Shown piece by piece: positions 54,389-64,000 of a stretch of DNA of 64,000 bases. The DNA comes from Plasmodiophora brassicae (taxonomy: Eukaryota; Endomyxa: Phytomyxea; Phytomyxea; Plasmodiophorida). Numbering within the stretch: position 1 is the stretch's first letter; every line of letters begins with the position of its first letter. The position numbers were made by a program, and so were the translations under genes. The stretch lies in contig CP145424.1 of NCBI GenBank assembly GCA_036867785.1, positions 62,001-126,000 on the forward strand. Direction: 5' to 3'. Under the pieces are notes generated by a model. That model saw nothing but the letters and a program-made list of their open reading frames with translations, was not told the DNA's origin and searched no databases.

Positions 54389-57300
54389 ATGCCGTTGTCG
54401 TTCCCGGCGGACAGCGGCGGCGGCGGCGATGGCGGCGACGGCGGCAGCGGCAGGGTGACACGCCGGTCGCTGCAGCGGTCGACGCGGTACTCGTCCGGTG
54501 GGAAGCCGCGCGTGTCGTACGAGGAGCCGCCCGACGAATGGTCGTCGGGCGACGATGACGGGCAGACAACGCCCGAGCCGAAGCGCAGGCGTGTCGCGTC
54601 GTCGTCGTCCAAGTCGGACAACAAGGAGAATTCGATTGTCAGGACGCGCATGAGTCGGTACAAGGTGGACGGGTTCGTGAACGGCAATCGGCGCTCCGTG
54701 AAGATCGTCGCGAATCGTCGCCATCGGGATGACGATGACGACGAGGAGCGCCAGTCGAGGTACCCGTTCCGACGTCGACATATGGGGGACGACGGCGACG
54801 TCCGCCAGGAGCAATCGTCCGCGGACGAACGCCAGGCCGAAGGCAACGACGCGGACGACAGCGACGATGTGCCCGTCCGCCGATCCACTCGCCGACGATT
54901 CTCTGTTGACCGATTCGAAAACGGGACGCCCATCTCCTCCCTGAGGTCGCTCCGATTGTCCGCTCGTCGCCAGCAGGACTCGCAGGTGACGCCACGCGTC
55001 TCTTCCTCACACGCTGTCAGCATCGCGTTACTCATGCCGTTGCAGGTGTTCGACGGGTATGGCGAATCGAATGGCTCGAAGCGGGCAGCGATGGCAGCGG
55101 CGCGGTCGGAACGCGCCCGCCGTCGTAGCGCGCTGCTCAGCGGGGAGAACGACGAGGACAAGAGCGACGACGACGATGAGGAGGAGGACGAGGAGAACGG
55201 CCTGATACTTCGCCGCAGCAGTCGCAATCGGCAGAAGGTCCAGAGGTTCCATCCAGCGCAGCAGGCGTCCAGCCTGCATAACGAACATTCGCGTCCGACG
55301 GTTCGCACTCGGTCGTCGCGGGCGCTGTACGCGCACGAAGTGGTCCGTTCGCGCAGGTACTACGACGCCGGCCCGGCGTCCGATCGGCGGCCGGGTCGGG
55401 CGCGGACCGTACCGAGGGCCGCCGCCTACGGTCAGGACGGCGACGACAATGAGTTCGACGACTCCGACTTTGGCGAGTCCATGACGACTGGGATCCACCC
55501 TACGGCCATGTTTGACATCGAGGACAAACGCAAGGCGTCGTCGACGTTCCTGGCGGACGTCGACCCGATGCAGGTCGACTCGGGCGTCAACTTTGAATCG
55601 ATCGGCGGCCTCGACGTCCATATCGACTCGCTGAAGGAAATGGTCGTTCTCCCGCTGCTGTACCCCGACCTCTTCAAGCGATTCAAAGTGCAACCGCCTA
55701 GGGGTCATCGTACGTTCCTCGCCTGGTTGTCGTCCATTCTGATGCGGTGTGTAGGCGTATTGTTCTTCGGGCCTCCCGGCACCGGCAAGACGTTGACCGC
55801 CAGGGCATTGGCGAATGCGTGCACAGCGAACGGGCAGAAGGTCACGTTCTTCATGCGTAAGGGTGCCGACTGCCTATCCAAATGGGTTGGCGAGGCCGAA
55901 AGGCAACTACGGCTTCTGTTCAAGGAGGCGTACGATAAGCGTCCGTCAATTATCTTCTTTGACGAGATCGACGGCCTTGCTCCGGTTCGGTCATCGCGCC
56001 AGGATCAGATCCATTCGTCCATCGTCTCGACGCTGCTCGCGCTGATGGATGGCCTTGATGATCGGGGCCAGGTCATCGTGATTGGCGCGACGAACAGAAT
56101 CGGTACCCTGGTCCCTGCACTGATTATATCGCACGTCGTTGCTGACACTGCCCCTGTCCAGATGCGATTGATCCTGCGCTCAGGAGGCCGGGCCGTTTCG
56201 ACCGCGAACTGAACTTTTCATTGCCATCGCATGACGCCCGCAGGAAGATCCTGGAAATCCATACCCGCCAATGGTACGGTAGTTCCACCCCCTGCTCGGA
56301 ACGCTGCGTTAAACGGGTTTGCAACCGCGCAGGGATCCCCCTCTCGACGCCGCCTTTGTCGACCGTATTGCGTCGCGTACTGCAGGATTCTGTGGAGCCG
56401 ACCTGAAGGCCCTGTGTACGGAGGCCTGCCTCGTGGCCATTCGTCGGCGTTACCCGCAGATTTATGCCTCCACTGCAAAGCTCGCTGTCGATGCTTCGTC
56501 TATTGTCGTGGACGACCAAGATTTCAGCGCTGCCTTGATGGGCATGACCCCTGCCAGTCACCGAACTGTCGCGTCGAATGCTCGACCCCTTCCCGCGGAG
56601 GTCATCCCATTGCTGCAACCCCAGCTGGATTCGATCCTGACGCGGCAACGATGCATTTTCCCCTTATCGGCGATCACGAACAGCATGCGTGCCCAGAAAC
56701 GCGGCCTGCCTAGGACGGACGGTTTGATCCCGCTGCGCCCTCGAATTCTCCTGCATGCGCCCCCTGGTTATGGACAATCGCATCTCGCCGCTGCTGTTCT
56801 TCATGCGCTGGAGGAGTTCCCCGTGTACTCGCTGGGCCTGCCGGCGCTCGTCGCCGATCCCCAAACGCAGACCCCTGAGGTGTGTCGTTGTTTCGCACAT
56901 GGATCGATCAAGATTGACAGAGTCGTCGTTGCAGGAGAGTTGCGTCCATGCGGTCACGGAGGCGAGGCGTTGCGCGCCATCGATACTCTACTGGCCACGT
57001 GCTGATACATGGTGGGAAACGGGGTCCTCCTCGCTGCAGACAACGCTCCTGATGCTTCTGGACGACATCCCGTCATCGTGTCCCGTCCTGGTTCTCGCTA
57101 CGGCCGACGCGCCTTGGCCCGACCTTCCCGATCAGGTCCAGGGGATCTTCAACAGGGCTCTCGCGACATCCATCGACTTGTCCTTGCCGACCGGTCCACA
57201 ACGTCGGGAGTACTTCTCCGTGCTTGGCGACAAGATTTGTATCCGCTCTCCGGAGCCCGACCAGCCGCCGCTGGAGCGGTTAGAGCCCCTACCGGTCGTG

Positions 57301-58302
57301 GAACCTGCCAAGTCGAGTCCGGGCGTGGAGCCGTCGACGTCGACTGATAACGAGCAGGAGAAATGCCTGCGAGCGCTGCGCCTGTTCCTGAGGGCGCTTA
57401 CAACGAGGTTAATGTCCGAATTCCGGGTACGAGCGCTGGCGGACATGTGTGGCCTGTTTCCTTTCTAACGCGTGCCCCACCGGTGGTGACAGGTGTTTGC
57501 GTTCTTTAGCGAGAGCAGTGTTCTGCATGGGGTCCAGTCCAGGAGCCTGGATGGTATCCGGATGGCGATCAACGACGGCGACGTCCTGTCCATTGACGAA
57601 TACCTCGCCGAGGTGGACCGCCTGGTCGTCGCCGTCCGCGCGTTCCAATCGCAACCTGATGGCGGCATCCGTCCGCCGGAGGCGCACAGCCTGGTGAACA
57701 AGGCGTGCCAACTTCAGGATTACGCCCTGGCCCGCGTTGCCAGTTTCAACCCTGAGACGGCTGCGAAGTGCCGATCCATCGCTATGGAAAGGCGGCGCGC
57801 TCAGGACGCCGCTCGTCAAGCCCAACGCCGGGCGCGCTCCACGGAACGACGCCTGGGCGACGACAACGACGACCACATCAGCCCGGAACGGGAGGCAGTA
57901 CCGGAACGGGTTCGCGACGATGAGGACCACGCCAGCGTCGACGAGGATGCTGTTTATGGCGATCAGGAACCGGACGCCCGTCCCGATGCGGTGGCGGTTG
58001 ATGAACCTGAAGCCCTGGTCGATGCCGTGAACGAGGACGAGCAGGGCATCATGGAGGTTGACGCTGCGACGGCAGCGCGGGCCCGTGCCGAGCGGGAATG
58101 GGTCGTCGACCACGTTCGAGTCCAGGCCCTGATCGACCGTCTGGTCGAGGTCACGGATGGGCAATCAGTCGACGAGCTGGAGATGACCCTGTTCCGCGTC
58201 AGCGCCATCGTCCAGCGGTATCGGGGCGAGCCCAGACGCGACGTTGTCGTCGACGACGTTGAGCGCGCCCTCGTGCACCTATTTAACACCAGCACTCATT
58301 GA
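54389..58302 (+). CDS. ATAD2: ATAD2 / Yta7-type AAA ATPase with degenerate bromodomain
   Basis: A multi-exon gene: 54389-54985, 55046-55703, 55755-56102, 56162-56273, 56333 to about 56890, about 56930 to 57427, and 57493-58302. A long acidic and basic N-terminus leads to [39 protein letters not shown] (Walker A), [40 protein letters not shown] and [15 protein letters not shown] (arginine fingers). A second, weak AAA domain follows ([20 protein letters not shown]). The last exons align with the ATAD2 bromodomain ([29 protein letters not shown]) but the acetyl-lysine-binding Asn is replaced in RAFQ. The family evicts or loads histone H3-H4 at chromatin. The splice near 56890 is uncertain. Confidence 0.88.
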
Positions 58303-58659
58303 GGAGGTTGCCATCCATACAGTCGTTGGGAGAATGTCATCGTTTGTAGTCCTGGCCACAGGCACCCGAAGGAGGAGAGCACTACCTGTGTAGCAGGTCA
58401 GACCCGATCTTCAGGCCGCACATCATGCCCTAGACAGGGGTTTCGCGCCGAACCAGGCCCGATACACACTCCAGAACCATTTCTACGATTCTGGAACGTT
58501 CCAGAGATTACTGGCGGGCGCGGTTTCGCTGGCCGTATACGAGCCAGGGGGGTCTCGTCAGTGACGTCCGTCCGCAGGGCATTGAACATATCGCACCCGC
58601 GGCAGGCGATTGCACGCCCGATAGTTGCCCGTTGTGGCACGGCCGTCGGCGTTCTGGCC
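58303..58659. other. Intergenic, no feature seen
   Basis: A 357-bp gap between two plus-strand genes. A short inverted run TTCTACGATTCTGGAACGTT (about 58481-58500) is the only structure noted. An in-frame GTG-led extension of the next gene overlaps its last 100 bp but starts without ATG. Confidence 0.4.
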
Positions 58660-59862
58660 ATGCTGTCCCCACGAGGCGGGAGTCCTGCCGGATATGGTGC
58701 GGCCTGGGTGCGACCGGCCGCCTACGCGGCGCTGGGATCCGCGCTCCTCGTATCCTCCGTTGTGTCCATTGCCCTGTTCGGCGCCGTCTTCATCGGCGTT
58801 GCCACCACTCTGGCGTCATGTGCGCTGCTCGGATACGCCTGGCACGAACACACCGAGCGTCGGGCGCATCAGAACGGCCACGAAACGTTTAAACCCATGG
58901 GTGCCCCTGTCGCTGCCGCCATCGTACTGGGACATCCTGCCAAGGGCGTCGCCGCCGCCGACGACGAGTCTGACGCACCGCCTGTCAGCACCCCCGATAT
59001 TCCCGACGTCGCCATCATCGTCGACCTGGATCTACCCGTCCCGGTCCCTAACCTGCCGGTACAGATTCGGATGGAACCTTTCGGCGAGTGCTCATTGCCG
59101 AACGTTCCCCGTGATGTTAAGAAGCAGACACGTCATGCGCTCGGCTTGGCTCACAGAGGGTTCCTGCTGAAACGGAGCGGCACGAAGGGGACGAGATTCC
59201 AGCGCCGGTTCTTCATCGCCCATGGCCGGTACCTGTCGTACTTCAAGGAGGCGACGGATTCGATCCCGGCGGGTTGCATCGACCTGTCGCAGGCAACGGC
59301 CCATGTGCCCGACGAGTCCACCCGCCTGCGCCCGTTCGAGTTCGTCGTCGTCGTCCACAACGGCAAGGCGTACCATCTGGTGGGGAACGATGCCGGCGAT
59401 ACGCAGCGGTGGACGACGGTGATATCGTCAGGGATCGCAGCATACGCCGGCCGGGCGCTCCCAGCAGACCAGCCGCCGCCGCCTCACCCGACAAGCTCAC
59501 TAGCCGCCGATGTGGAACGCTGCCGGCATCGAGGCGCTCTGATGAAAACGGGCGGCAACCATCAGACCTGGCACAAACGGTACGGCGTCCTCCTCAGTGA
59601 CAACTTGTCGTACTTCAAGAAAGAGCCCTCGAAGCGCACCGCAACCGGGAAGCGCCGGGGAGCGATTCCGCTGGTGGGCGCGTACCTGCTGGAAACGGTA
59701 GCGGCAGACAGGCCGCACGCGTTCGCGATCATGACCAGGGATCGACAGTACCTGATGGTGGCGCCCAGCGACAAGGAGCGCGCCGCTTGGTGTCAGGCGA
59801 TCCTGAGGGTTCTCGGAGAGCTGCGCGCCACCGTCGGCGACGGCAGAGCAGGGCGCAATTGA
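58660..59862 (+). CDS. Membrane-anchored protein with two PH domains
   Basis: A single exon of 400 residues. Two hydrophobic helices near the N-terminus (WVRPAAYAALGSALLVSSVV and SIALFGAVFIGVATTLASCA) are followed by a Pro/Val-rich linker and two pleckstrin-homology domains. PH1 starts HRGFLLKRSGTKGTRFQRRF then FIAHGRYLSYFKEA; PH2 starts RGALMKTGGNHQTWHKRYGV then LLSDNLSYFKKEPSKR and ends ERAAWCQAILRVL. Basic residues in the beta1-beta2 loops of both fit phosphoinositide binding. No catalytic domain is present, so it is probably an adaptor at a membrane. Confidence 0.82.
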   Translation: MLSPRGGSPAGYGAAWVRPAAYAALGSALLVSSVVSIALFGAVFIGVATTLASCALLGYAWHEHTERRAHQNGHETFKPMGAPVAAAIVLGHPAKGVAAADDESDAPPVSTPDIPDVAIIVDLDLPVPVPNLPVQIRMEPFGECSLPNVPRDVKKQTRHALGLAHRGFLLKRSGTKGTRFQRRFFIAHGRYLSYFKEATDSIPAGCIDLSQATAHVPDESTRLRPFEFVVVVHNGKAYHLVGNDAGDTQRWTTVISSGIAAYAGRALPADQPPPPHPTSSLAADVERCRHRGALMKTGGNHQTWHKRYGVLLSDNLSYFKKEPSKRTATGKRRGAIPLVGAYLLETVAADRPHAFAIMTRDRQYLMVAPSDKERAAWCQAILRVLGELRATVGDGRAGRN

Positions 59863-60029
59863 TGGGAGAGGCACCGGTTCCCTGCAGCCCTAACGATGAG
59901 TAAAACCGATATACGAACAAGTGGCGGCTGCCGTTGAGAGCCTCCGCCGCCAATTTGAAGCTTGAGATATTACACACAATGGCGGCAGGGATGTGTCTGT
60001 ACTGTGGTGTTGTAATTGTCGTGCGTTAT

Positions 60030-60398
60030 CTACTCTTCGTCTTCGACGTTGACCGTCTGCATCTTTTTGAAGTCGTCGCACTTGACGTACGTGACGAGCG
60101 TGTACAGCTTCTGTTTGGCATCCTCGTCCTCGTTGCGTTTGCGGTGCAGGCGAACGCGGACACGGTAGTGCACGTTGCGGATGCCCTTGGACCAGACGTG
60201 CTTGTTGAGGTCGGCGTCGATGCGCACGTCATCCGTCTTCATCATCTGCTTGGCGAACTTGCGGATCTCATCGACCGCGCGCGGCGCCCGCTTCTTAAAC
60301 GACACGCCATACAGGCGTTTGTGCAGGTTGATCGTGTACTCACGAGTCACGATTTCGCTAGCGCGCGTCGTCTTGCGCTCGGCGCCCGCCTTCACCAT
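60030..60398 (-). CDS. RPL31: 60S ribosomal protein eL31
   Basis: A single exon of 122 residues starting [20 protein letters not shown]. Conserved blocks are [60 protein letters not shown] and [20 protein letters not shown]. The protein lies near the exit tunnel on the large subunit. The ORF continues open upstream, but the family start and the shared promoter box place the ATG at 60398. Confidence 0.96.
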   Translation of the reverse strand: MVKAGAERKTTRASEIVTREYTINLHKRLYGVSFKKRAPRAVDEIRKFAKQMMKTDDVRIDADLNKHVWSKGIRNVHYRVRVRLHRKRNEDEDAKQKLYTLVTYVKCDDFKKMQTVNVEDEE

Positions 60399-60480
60399 CG
60401 CTTCGTAACTGTCCCTGACGCCACGGACTCCGTGACGGACCACGCCCAGACCTATATGACGCCGCCCTAAGACTGGCGAC
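60399..60480 (-). promoter_or_regulatory. eL31 promoter with shared ribosomal-gene box
   Basis: In gene orientation it has CTTAGGGCGGCGTC about 64 nt upstream of the ATG, TATAGG in between, and GTCCGTCACGGAGTCCGTGG ending about 24 nt upstream. It aligns base for base with most of the uL23 promoter. Confidence 0.7.
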
Positions 60481-61020
60481 CCCCCGACAGGTAGACACCG
60501 AGCTACTGCAGATTCATCGGTACCTGGCGCCGGGATGCCAGCTTGAATATACGAGATGCCGGCTGGCAGCACGTACATGAGGGCCGTGGGCGCCGTGGTT
60601 CTCTTGTGCTCTAGTCGTCGACCCGATACGGTTCGTCTTGCATCGCGTGCATGGCGCTGGCATGCTTCCTGCTCGAAGGCGAGGGGGCGACGGAGATGAA
60701 TTGATGGTCCGCTGTTTGTGGCACTCATGCACGCGCTGCGATACAATACGAACTACAACGTCTAACTGAAGTGTTGAACGACAATAGTAACGTCAATCTC
60801 GTAGAATGAGTCGTACTGGGCCATGTGGTGCGCGCTGCACAGAACGCAGTCGGTATCCCATTTGACCGGCATCCAAGGTCGACAGCTGCTTTGGTTTGTA
60901 GCCGTCATCAACACGGTGCATGCAAGTGGATTGTCGGCAGCGACCGCCGGATCCAGATACTATAGCAACAGGTGTGATTGTGCAGTTTAGTGGTTATCCG
61001 CGTGTGGCGTGGCAGCGCGG
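60481..61020. other. Intergenic, no gene seen
   Basis: About 540 bp between the eL31 promoter and the 3' end of the SmE gene. No ORF of convincing composition or RNA gene is visible. Confidence 0.45.
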
Positions 61021-61437
61021 TTATGAGCTCATGATCAGCGTGATGTTATCCCCTTTCAGCAGGATGCGCCCGAGCGCCTTCCGGACCTTGGTCTTCTGCG
61101 ATATCTCGATGGCGTCGTCCAGGACGACGTTCATGTACTCGTCGAACCCCTGCACACGACAACGACCCTCAGCGTCCGGCGGTACGCCAGACGCGATCCT
61201 GCGACGTACAATGATCTGTCCCTCCAGGCGCATGTCTGTGTTCTCATACAGCATCAGCTGAACCCGCGATTTCTATACGACATCGAGCGTTAGGGAACAA
61301 AGGTTTGCGTCGCGCGAATCGACCATCATACGCTCTGCAGGAACCTGAAGATCAGCGTCTGCGACAACGTCGGGTCCGTTCAGTCAGCACGAGACACCGC
61401 GAGACCGAACACGACTACGTACGATGGGTTGTACCAT
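61021..61437 (-). CDS. SNRPE: Small nuclear ribonucleoprotein SmE
   Basis: Four exons separated by three short introns. Exon 1 codes MVQPI (ATG at 61437), exon 2 TLIFRFLQS, exon 3 [20 protein letters not shown] then I, exon 4 [40 protein letters not shown] then SS. The Sm1 motif (MRLEGxIxGFDEYMNxVLDD) and Sm2 motif ([10 protein letters not shown]) are complete. SmE is one of seven ring proteins on U1, U2, U4 and U5 snRNAs. About 81 residues makes it a little shorter at the N-terminus than the human protein. It is head to head with NOL11. Confidence 0.93.
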
Positions 61438-61654
61438 GACCTTCTGGACTCGCTGCGGTGGGCGACCTCGACCCGACATGGCTGCTGGCCGGGTGGGCAC
61501 GTATCGACACGCACGCACACGCCGCCGCCGCTCGTTTCGATTGTCAACGACGGCGACCCACGGACTCCGTAGCCACTGCTGCAGCTCCCGTTGATCAACC
61601 TATACAGTTGGCCCGCCACCATCATCGCCATGCCGTGCCAACAGTACCGCCGCC
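61438..61654. promoter_or_regulatory. Shared divergent promoter, SmE / NOL11
   Basis: A 217-bp gap holding both promoters. CACGGACTCCGTAGCC at 61559-61574 is the near-palindromic box also found ahead of the ribosomal protein genes. Confidence 0.6.
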
Positions 61655-63373
61655 ATGTGCGGTCGAATGGCGCCGTTTCAGCAGATGCGCCACTTGGAAG
61701 ACGACGACGACGACGCCCTGTGCGCTTCTACAGCGCGGTTCGTTCCGAGTACATCTACGTATATGTTTGCGAAGTGGCTCCAAAGTGGAGCGCACGCGGA
61801 GTCCGCTACGGAGTCCGCCGCTGGGCCTGTGCAGACCAGCGCCATGGCTCTGGGGATCACCGCGGCGTCGAACGTCGTAGCCGTCACCAAGCCGGATTCG
61901 ATCGCGCTGTACTACGATGCCGATGGGTGTGCTGTCAGGCAGTGGACGCTGCCGGCATCGGTCGGGGAGCGTCTGACCGCTCCCGCGGTTGTTTCCGGGC
62001 ACGCCGTTCACGCCGTCGTCGACGCCCGGCAGATCGTGACCTTGACGGACGACCTGTCCAGCTATTCGTCGAGAACGACGGCGTCGCCCGTCGTTTCCCT
62101 GTCGCCGTGCTGCGCCGTCTGCGAGGACGGCGCCGTTGTCCGCCTGTCCGATCACGTGACGCTGACCAAGGTCCCGACGCCGGTCGCCGCCGTCCTGCAC
62201 ACGACCGACCCAGTTCACGTCGCCGTCCAATGCGGCGACGATAACCGGCTGGTCGTCATCGACACGAGCACCGTCCAGACCCGCACGTTCGACCTCGGCC
62301 TTGCACGTCCGGTCCGGTCCGGCGCGATCGACCTCGTCACCATGCAGGCCGCTGTCGTCACCGCCGACGACTCCTCACTGCGCTTCATCGATGTCACCCG
62401 CGGCCAGCAACTGTCGCAGGATGAGATCGCATCTGATGTCGTCGTCGTCCAAGCTGGCGGCGGGTCCGTGTTCTTTGTCGGCACGTGCGCCTGGTCCGGC
62501 GCGTTCGGCGTGCCGCTCCCGGACGTACCTGACGATGCTGTGGCGGTCGCCGCCGTCCACAACGCGACCCATTACGTTGCCCTGCATGCGTCCGGTGACG
62601 TTGCGCGTCACGCCATGCCATCTGCAACGCTGGCGTCCTGTATGCGGCGGCGGCGCGAGAGCATCGGCGAACAGGAGCGCGTCACCGACCTGTCCGCGTA
62701 CCTGGGCCGTCTCGGCGAACGCGGCCCGGCGAGCGCCCAGGAGCACCATCGGGTCGTGCGCGATTGCATCGCCCGCGCCGACTGGGACGCGTTGCGCGCC
62801 ATCGTGCAACGGTACGCGCACGACGTCCCCGACGGATTCTGGGCCGCCCTGCTCGACGCCGGCAGGCACGACGACGTCCTGGCGTTCCTCGGCAGCGTCG
62901 ACGTCGACGAACACGACCTGGTGGGCATCGTCGACCGCGTCGCCCCGCTGGCGTCGCCCGTCGCCGCGCGCATCCTGTCGCGGGCGCTCGCCCTGCCGAC
63001 GACGTCGTCGTTCCTGGTCCCGTCGCTGGCCCGCATGTCGCCCGCGTCGTCCGTCGCCCTGTGCGCGCACCTGACCGGCGCCCTGCGTCGACTGCTACAC
63101 GGGCCGGCGGGCGCCGCGGACCTCGGCCTGCACCTGCAGTGGGTCGCCGACCTGCTGGACGCGCAGGCGCCCCGCTTCATCCAGGACGCGCGGTACCGCC
63201 CCGCCCTGAACGACCTCCACGACCTGGTCCGCCAGGCGACCCGATGCGTGCCCGTCGCCGCCGACCTGCTGTCGCTGCTCGCGGCGACGACCGCCATGAA
63301 GCAGCCGTCAGCGGTGGCAGCGGCGACGCCCGCGCATGGTGGGCCGGCGCGCATCGAATCCGTTGTCTGGTAA
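61655..63373 (+). CDS. NOL11: NOL11 / UTP8-like nucleolar protein
   Basis: 572 residues if read as one exon from the ATG at 61655. The N-terminal two thirds is a beta-propeller-like region (SIALYYDADGCAVRQWTLPA, DARQIVTLTDDLSSYS). The C-terminal helical domain matches NOL11 in layout: FLVPSLARMSPASSVALCAH, LHLQWVADLLDAQAPRFIQD, LNDLHDLVRQ and a last segment GPARIESVVW corresponding to the family's closing GLYSIEV. NOL11 is part of the t-UTP/UTP-A module that starts 18S pre-rRNA processing and Pol I transcription. An intron with acceptor at about 61832 could remove the region before MALGITAASN, so the start is uncertain. Confidence 0.68.
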   Translation: MCGRMAPFQQMRHLEDDDDDALCASTARFVPSTSTYMFAKWLQSGAHAESATESAAGPVQTSAMALGITAASNVVAVTKPDSIALYYDADGCAVRQWTLPASVGERLTAPAVVSGHAVHAVVDARQIVTLTDDLSSYSSRTTASPVVSLSPCCAVCEDGAVVRLSDHVTLTKVPTPVAAVLHTTDPVHVAVQCGDDNRLVVIDTSTVQTRTFDLGLARPVRSGAIDLVTMQAAVVTADDSSLRFIDVTRGQQLSQDEIASDVVVVQAGGGSVFFVGTCAWSGAFGVPLPDVPDDAVAVAAVHNATHYVALHASGDVARHAMPSATLASCMRRRRESIGEQERVTDLSAYLGRLGERGPASAQEHHRVVRDCIARADWDALRAIVQRYAHDVPDGFWAALLDAGRHDDVLAFLGSVDVDEHDLVGIVDRVAPLASPVAARILSRALALPTTSSFLVPSLARMSPASSVALCAHLTGALRRLLHGPAGAADLGLHLQWVADLLDAQAPRFIQDARYRPALNDLHDLVRQATRCVPVAADLLSLLAATTAMKQPSAVAAATPAHGGPARIESVVW

Positions 63374-63421
63374 ATTAAACACGCGCGCCTTGCTGTATGG
63401 GGTCGACCGGGCCAATGCCGT

Positions 63422-64000
63422 CTAGAGCGGGTCGTACGAGTCCAGGTCGTAGACGAAGCGCTGCGCGCCGGCGCCGCAGTTGACCGTCACCGCGTCCGTC
63501 CATTCGTCGTCGTCGTCGTCATCAGCAGCGGCGCCGGGTTCCGGGTCGAGGCCGGCGTGCCGCGACAGGATATGCTTCAGGCTGACGGTCGGGTACCACC
63601 GGGCCGACGACGCCAGCGACGCGTTCGGGAAGGCCGTCCCGACCAGGTCGCCGTTCCTCGTGAAGAAGACGGCGTCCCGGTCCCAGTCGACGCCGCACCC
63701 GACCGTGTCGCCCGGGCCGAACCGACACGCGAACGCCTGCAACGCAGGCGGGTCAGGCACGACCTTCGTCATTACACGAGGGCGGCGTCGTCTCGGCTAC
63801 CGCTCCGCTGCCGTCGTTGTGGAACTTGAACCCGTCGTCGCCGTGGTACCCGAAGCTGGCGCCGCCCGAGGGCCACCCGACAAAGATGCCGGGCAGGCCC
63901 GCCCGGAAGTCGTCGTCGCTGATGCCGACGCCGACCGCGTGCGGCTGGCGCACGACGGTGCACTCAAAGTACGACAGCGCCGGCCGGCGACGACGTCCGG
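63422..64000 (-). CDS. SPRY-domain protein, C-terminal part (runs off right edge)
   Basis: Two exons on the minus strand joined by a GTAGCC donor (about 63805) and an acceptor at about 63745. Together they give a B30.2/SPRY domain: ALSYFECTVV, HAVGVGISDDDF, GASFGYHGDDGFKFHND, then FGPGDTVGCGVDWDRDAVFF, TRNGDLVGTAF and WYPTVSLK. This pattern is of the RanBPM/RanBP9 and ASH2-like SPRY type. The upstream part, which would tell which protein it is, lies outside the window. An acidic run precedes the C-terminal QRFVYDLDSYDPL. Confidence 0.85.

Noticed and set aside
61794-61820. Two extra CGGAGTCCG strings near the NOL11 start as promoter boxes
   Set aside because: They lie inside the currently annotated coding frame; they count only if the true start is the ATG at 61844, which is unproven.
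1-64000. CRISPR arrays, bacterial operons, Shine-Dalgarno sites
   Set aside because: The window is spliced eukaryotic nuclear DNA and no regularly spaced repeat array is present.

Overview
This window is nuclear DNA of a GC-rich, flagellated, single-celled eukaryote. The evidence is protein-coding genes split by very short GT...AG introns (about 36 to 100 nt), use of TAA, TAG and TGA as ordinary stops, eukaryote-only proteins (clathrin heavy chain, ARP1, NF-YC, SmE, 80S ribosomal proteins, GET4, NOL11) and an inner-arm axonemal dynein. The exact lineage cannot be settled from the sequence alone.

Layout. 1-15.5 kb is gene-dense: a partial dynein heavy chain, a SHPRH-type SNF2/RING ligase, ribosomal protein uL23, an orphan secreted protein, an EF-hand protein, a TrhO-TrmR-like fusion predicted to make a modified wobble uridine, and a TM2-domain protein. 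15.5-23.1 kb is gene-poor accessory DNA: long hairpins, a broken hAT transposase, a 1.2 kb direct duplication carrying a small membrane-protein ORF, and pieces of the neighbouring folylpolyglutamate synthase (FPGS) and UVRAG genes. It reads as a decayed tandem array of the FPGS-UVRAG locus. 23.1-28.7 kb holds the intact FPGS, UVRAG/Vps38, ARP1 and eS27 genes. 28.8-32 kb is again gene-poor, with a perfect 68-bp-stem hairpin and the second copy of the orphan secreted protein. 32.2-64 kb is dense housekeeping DNA: a multi-IQ MFI/C11orf65 homologue, NF-YC, clathrin heavy chain, a DUF676 lipase, a full ABCB transporter, two unrecognised small genes, GET4, an AIR/ZCCHC7 zinc-knuckle protein, an orphan multi-pass membrane protein, a MORN protein, an ATAD2/Yta7 AAA ATPase, a double-PH membrane protein, eL31, SmE, NOL11 and a partial SPRY protein.

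How genes relate. Many genes sit head to head over short shared promoters (dynein/SHPRH, TrhO/TM2, FPGS/UVRAG, MFI/NF-YC, GET4/AIR, MORN/ATAD2, SmE/NOL11). Three ribosomal protein genes and the ribosome-biogenesis gene NOL11 share an upstream box (CGGAGTCCG), and uL23 and eL31 share about 60 bp of aligned promoter, which suggests a ribosome regulon. Exon joins were deduced by reading-frame continuity and family motifs. For SHPRH, clathrin, ARP1, UVRAG, NF-YC, TM2, eS27 and the EF-hand gene the summed exons stay in frame to the stop.
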